Shown here piece after piece: positions 5,365 to 6,586 of a stretch of 6,586 nucleotides of DNA. Every line of letters starts with the position of its first letter. Within the stretch, counting starts at the first letter, position 1. The position numbers and the translations under genes were made by a program. This DNA is from SVTX01 sp045132775 (lineage in GTDB: Bacteria; Bacillota; Clostridia; Oscillospirales; CAG-272): NCBI GenBank assembly GCA_045132775.1, contig JBGUSX010000090.1, forward strand, positions 1-6,586, given 5' to 3'. Under the pieces are notes generated by a model. The model saw only the letters and a program-made list of their open reading frames with translations, was not told where the DNA came from and made no database searches.

Positions 5365-5410
5365 TGTTAAGTGAGATTAACAATTTGGGAATTGTTAAGC
5401 AGACTTAACA
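5365..5410. promoter_or_regulatory. Two tandem palindromic operator-like sites
   Basis: TGTTAA-GTGAGA-TTAACA (5365-5382) and TGTTAA-GCAGAC-TTAACA (5393-5410) are two copies of the same perfect palindrome with different 6-bp spacers, 28 bp centre to centre. The inner halves also form TTAACAATT-TGGG-AATTGTTAA (5377-5398), so as RNA the segment could switch between two outer hairpins and one middle hairpin. Twin sites for a dimeric repressor are my preferred reading; the binding protein is not shown by the sequence. Confidence 0.6.
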
Positions 5411-5552
5411 ACGTGTTGCTTTATAAGCGGTATGCTCAGATGGGCAATGAGCGGGGGCGGTCGTTATTAGGATTATGAGGTTTGTCAAGGGTATTGCGTG
5501 GAGAATACGGACAAGTTATTTCTTTTTTTAGTTTGATTGAATGGGCTTTCTT

Positions 5553-5596
5553 TTGAGGGCTTTATATTTTAAATTTTATAATCGAACATTTGTTCT
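5553..5596 (+). promoter_or_regulatory. Promoter with overlapping SOS (LexA) box
   Basis: TTGAGG (5553-5558), an 18-bp spacer and TATAAT (5577-5582) form a promoter with a 4/6 -35 and a perfect -10. Directly after it lies CGAACATTTGTTCT (5583-5596), an exact GAAC-N4-GTTC match to the Gram-positive LexA box CGAACRNRYGTTYC core. The box covers the expected start site near 5589, an ideal place for repression. The transcript reads towards the Cys-rich gene at 5758 with a leader of about 170 nt. Confidence 0.75.
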
Positions 5597-5757
5597 TTTT
5601 GCAAGGAGTGGGATTGCATTGGTGTGTGGGTGGTTGCGCGCTTTGCGGGGACGGTGTGAGAAGGGTTGCTTTTTAGGTGCTTAATACTAGGTGCTAGTTT
5701 TAAGCGTTAAGTGTTTATTTGTTACTAAAATCGCAGGATGCGTAGAAAGGATTTTTT

Positions 5758-5973
5758 ATGGCGTTTGCCGGTATGTGTCCTTATCTCAAGGACGCGAAGG
5801 ATTCATCAAGGACGGTTTGTGAGTGCGCGAGGTTTACTTTCCCCGATAAGATCGCTCGCAGGGATCTGTTATACGGTTATTGCGGTCATCCTACCGCGTG
5901 GAAAAATTGTACTTTTAAGCCTATTTTGGATCGCTATTATGACAGGAAGTACGAGGGGAAAGTTGAAAATTGA
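5758..5973 (+). CDS. Small Cys-rich protein, probably metal-binding, unknown function
   Basis: This 71-residue soluble protein has five cysteines: Cys7 (in MCPYL), Cys21 and Cys23 (CEC), Cys42 (YCGH, with His44) and Cys51 (KNC). Their spacing suggests a bound zinc ion or Fe-S cluster, but I do not recognise a named family. The middle (FPDKIARRDLLYGYC) looks like a helix between the Cys groups, and the tail (PILDRYYDRKYEGKVEN) is charged. The ATG start is well supported by AAAGGA at 5746-5751, 6 nt upstream; an overlapping frame from 5738 has no such site and lacks the Cys pattern. The last codons and the stop fall inside a heptad repeat, so the final few residues are repeat-derived. The gene is the first one downstream of the SOS-box promoter, suggesting damage-induced expression; that link is inference. 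Confidence 0.75.
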   Translation: MAFAGMCPYLKDAKDSSRTVCECARFTFPDKIARRDLLYGYCGHPTAWKNCTFKPILDRYYDRKYEGKVEN

Positions 5974-6012
5974 AAGCTGAAAGTTGAAAGTGGAGAGTGG
6001 AAATTTGGAAGG
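5957..6012. repeat. Heptad tandem repeat (TGAAAGT-like)
   Basis: Eight successive 7-bp units follow the pattern (T/G)GAAA(G/A)(T/C), e.g. TGAAAAT, TGAAAGC, TGAAAGT, TGAAAGT, then the decayed GGAGAGT, GGAAATT and TGGAAGG. The array begins inside the 3' end of the Cys-rich gene and supplies its last codons and stop. Its purine-only bias on one strand is marked. Confidence 0.75.
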
Positions 6013-6040
6013 GTATGATAAATTGCTATTTATCTTTATG

Positions 6041-6215
6041 TTCATTTCTTGCCCACGTCGGCAAGAAACGAACCAAAGAAACGCCGCTCAAGGGGAAGGG
6101 GTGCTTCAAACCTCGGCAAAGCGTTAGCGATTTTAAGGTGTTCGTTAATGCCGAGCTTTTTGCAATCCTCTCCCCCTTAAGAAACCCTCTCTCCTCGCTC
6201 GCTTCGGCGAGCGGT
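6041..6215. repeat. Structured dispersed-type repeat with three stem regions
   Basis: Hairpin one is TTTCTTGCC/GGCAAGAAA (6045-6053 and 6060-6068, 9 bp perfect). A long-range stem CTCAAGGGG/CCCCTTAAG (6087-6095 and 6173-6181, one mismatch) encloses CTCGGCA/TGCCGAG (6112-6118 and 6149-6155). Hairpin three is CGCTCGC-TTCG-GCGAGCG (6196-6213) with a stable TTCG loop. The TTTCTTGCC...GGCAAGAAACGAACC portion resembles intergenic repeats I recall from Clostridia; I could not check copy number. Confidence 0.5.
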
Positions 6216-6382
6216 AGGTGGAGAAATGCTTGTAGATATTAAGTAATTTAACGGTTGACATTGAACTGTTAGGTGTTGCAAGGGGATGCGGACGAACAGG
6301 CTTCGCTTTTTTGGGGGGAATGTATCATCCTTGGTGAGATAAGCCTTGATCTAAGTGAGAATTGGATTGAAGATTATTGCAA

Positions 6383-6516
6383 GGTGTCGTCCCGCGACAC
6401 CGGTCCGAGCAACGCGGTGCGTTGCGGTGATATTTTCGCTCTGCGAAAGTGATATTGCGCGTGGCGCAGTGATATTCGCGCTGTGCGCGAGTGATATGCC
6501 GCAGGCGGCGTGAAGG
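6383..6516. repeat. Array of five to six short hairpins joined by GTGATAT
   Basis: Hairpins occur at 6383-6401 (GGTGTCG/CGACACC), 6409-6425 (GCAACGC/GCGTTGC), 6434-6448 (TTTCGC/GCGAAA), 6456-6468 (TGCGC/GCGCA), 6476-6490 (TCGCGC/GCGCGA) and 6498-6509 (GCCGC/GCGGC). The four middle ones have 3-nt loops. The last four are each preceded by the identical heptamer GTGATAT (6427, 6449, 6469, 6491), and the array ends with the partial GTGAAGG (6510). Stem sequences differ from unit to unit while pairing is kept. Confidence 0.8.
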
Positions 6517-6520
6517 AGAC

Positions 6521-6540
6521 GGAGAGGTGCGGAGAGGCGG
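6521..6540. repeat. Short tandem repeat GGAGAGG
   Basis: GGAGAGGTGC and GGAGAGGCGG are two adjacent 10-bp units, preceded by the related GGAGAC at 6515-6520. They form the purine-rich flank of the hairpin array. Confidence 0.55.
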
Positions 6541-6586
6541 ATGATGTGGTGCGGTGGAGCCGCGCACGACCGCAGGGAGTGCGCCT

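Larger units (their letters stand above)
5157..5757 (+). other. Gene-poor transcribed-looking region, possible untranslated or small-peptide RNA
   Basis: About 600 bp follow a perfect promoter, yet contain no open frame with convincing start, ribosome site and composition. Visible content: AAGGAG at 5185-5190 ahead of a 16-codon TTG frame at 5204-5254; a CTTCGCA/TGCGAAG hairpin (5286-5307); the direct repeat GTGTTGCTTT at 5233-5242 and 5413-5422; the tandem palindromes at 5365-5410; and the SOS-box promoter at 5553-5596. Downstream of that promoter AAGGAG (5603-5608) precedes a 20-codon Cys-containing TTG frame. I do not recognise any known structured RNA family here. Confidence 0.4.
5974..6586. 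other. Gene-free repeat cluster at the right end
   Basis: I see no gene in these 613 bp. Short open frames on both strands are low-complexity translations of repeats. The stretch holds the heptad repeat, the structured element at 6041-6215, a TTGACA at 6255-6260 with no -10 at proper distance, the hairpin array at 6383-6516, a GGAGAGG repeat at 6521-6540 and a GCGCAC/GTGCGC hairpin at 6562-6584. The window ends inside this region. Confidence 0.65.

Noticed and set aside
4337..5973. Prophage or integrative element
   Set aside because: A CI-like repressor with divergent promoters is suggestive, but there is no integrase, structural gene or attachment repeat in the window.
6255..6283. Promoter at TTGACA 6255-6260
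   Set aside because: No -10-like hexamer is present 16-18 bp downstream.
6383..6516. CRISPR array
   Set aside because: The constant unit is only 7 bp and the variable parts are self-complementary and 12-15 bp long, unlike spacers.
6325..6567. A minus strand frame with repeated Tyr-His/Ile-Thr stretches
   Set aside because: It is a translation of the GTGATAT hairpin array. I recall similar spurious predictions from such arrays in Clostridia.

Overview
The window looks like chromosomal DNA from an endospore-forming Firmicute of the class Clostridia, possibly Oscillospirales-like. The evidence is a SigG-type sporulation sigma factor, an FtsZ, a RadC of clostridial type, a type-A-like RNase P RNA, strong Shine-Dalgarno sites (GGAGG, AAGGAG) and consensus TTGACA/TATAAT promoters. 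I give no species; the assignment rests on protein and RNA resemblance read by eye.

Layout. 1-225: intergenic DNA with a structured, repeat-like element at the left edge. 226-1002 (-): sigG, with a SigF/SigG-like promoter upstream. 1151-1675 (+): rnpB from a perfect sigma-A promoter, divergent from sigG, with an unusually large P12 arm. 1739-1791: a bidirectional terminator between rnpB and ftsZ. 1813-2838 (-): ftsZ, with an almost absent C-terminal linker. 2939-3748 (-): radC. 3749-4031: AT-rich spacer with inverted repeats. 4032-4247 (+): a small conserved-looking protein. 4337-4951 (-): a Cro/CI-type helix-turn-helix plus S24 peptidase repressor, convergent with it. 5047-5757: a regulatory, gene-poor stretch. 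5758-5973 (+): a 71-residue Cys-rich protein. 5974-6586: no gene, only repeats (heptad repeat, structured dispersed-type repeat, array of short hairpins joined by GTGATAT).

How it fits together. The left half is core cell biology: division (FtsZ), late forespore transcription (SigG), tRNA 5' processing (RNase P RNA) and the RadC family protein. The usual spoIIGA-sigE pair is not between ftsZ and sigG; rnpB occupies that place in the opposite orientation.

The most interesting part is 4337-5973. A self-cleavable CI/LexA-like repressor has a perfect leftward promoter. Back to back with it is a second perfect promoter pointing right into about 600 bp with no recognisable gene. That stretch holds two tandem palindromes (TGTTAA-N6-TTAACA), one half of which recurs inside the repressor's own promoter. 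It also holds a perfect SOS box (GAAC-N4-GTTC) directly after the -10 of a third promoter, which reads towards the Cys-rich protein. A DNA-damage-responsive switch is a reasonable inference, but unproven. The right end is a repeat cluster; its clearest element is a run of short hairpins whose stems differ in sequence but remain complementary.
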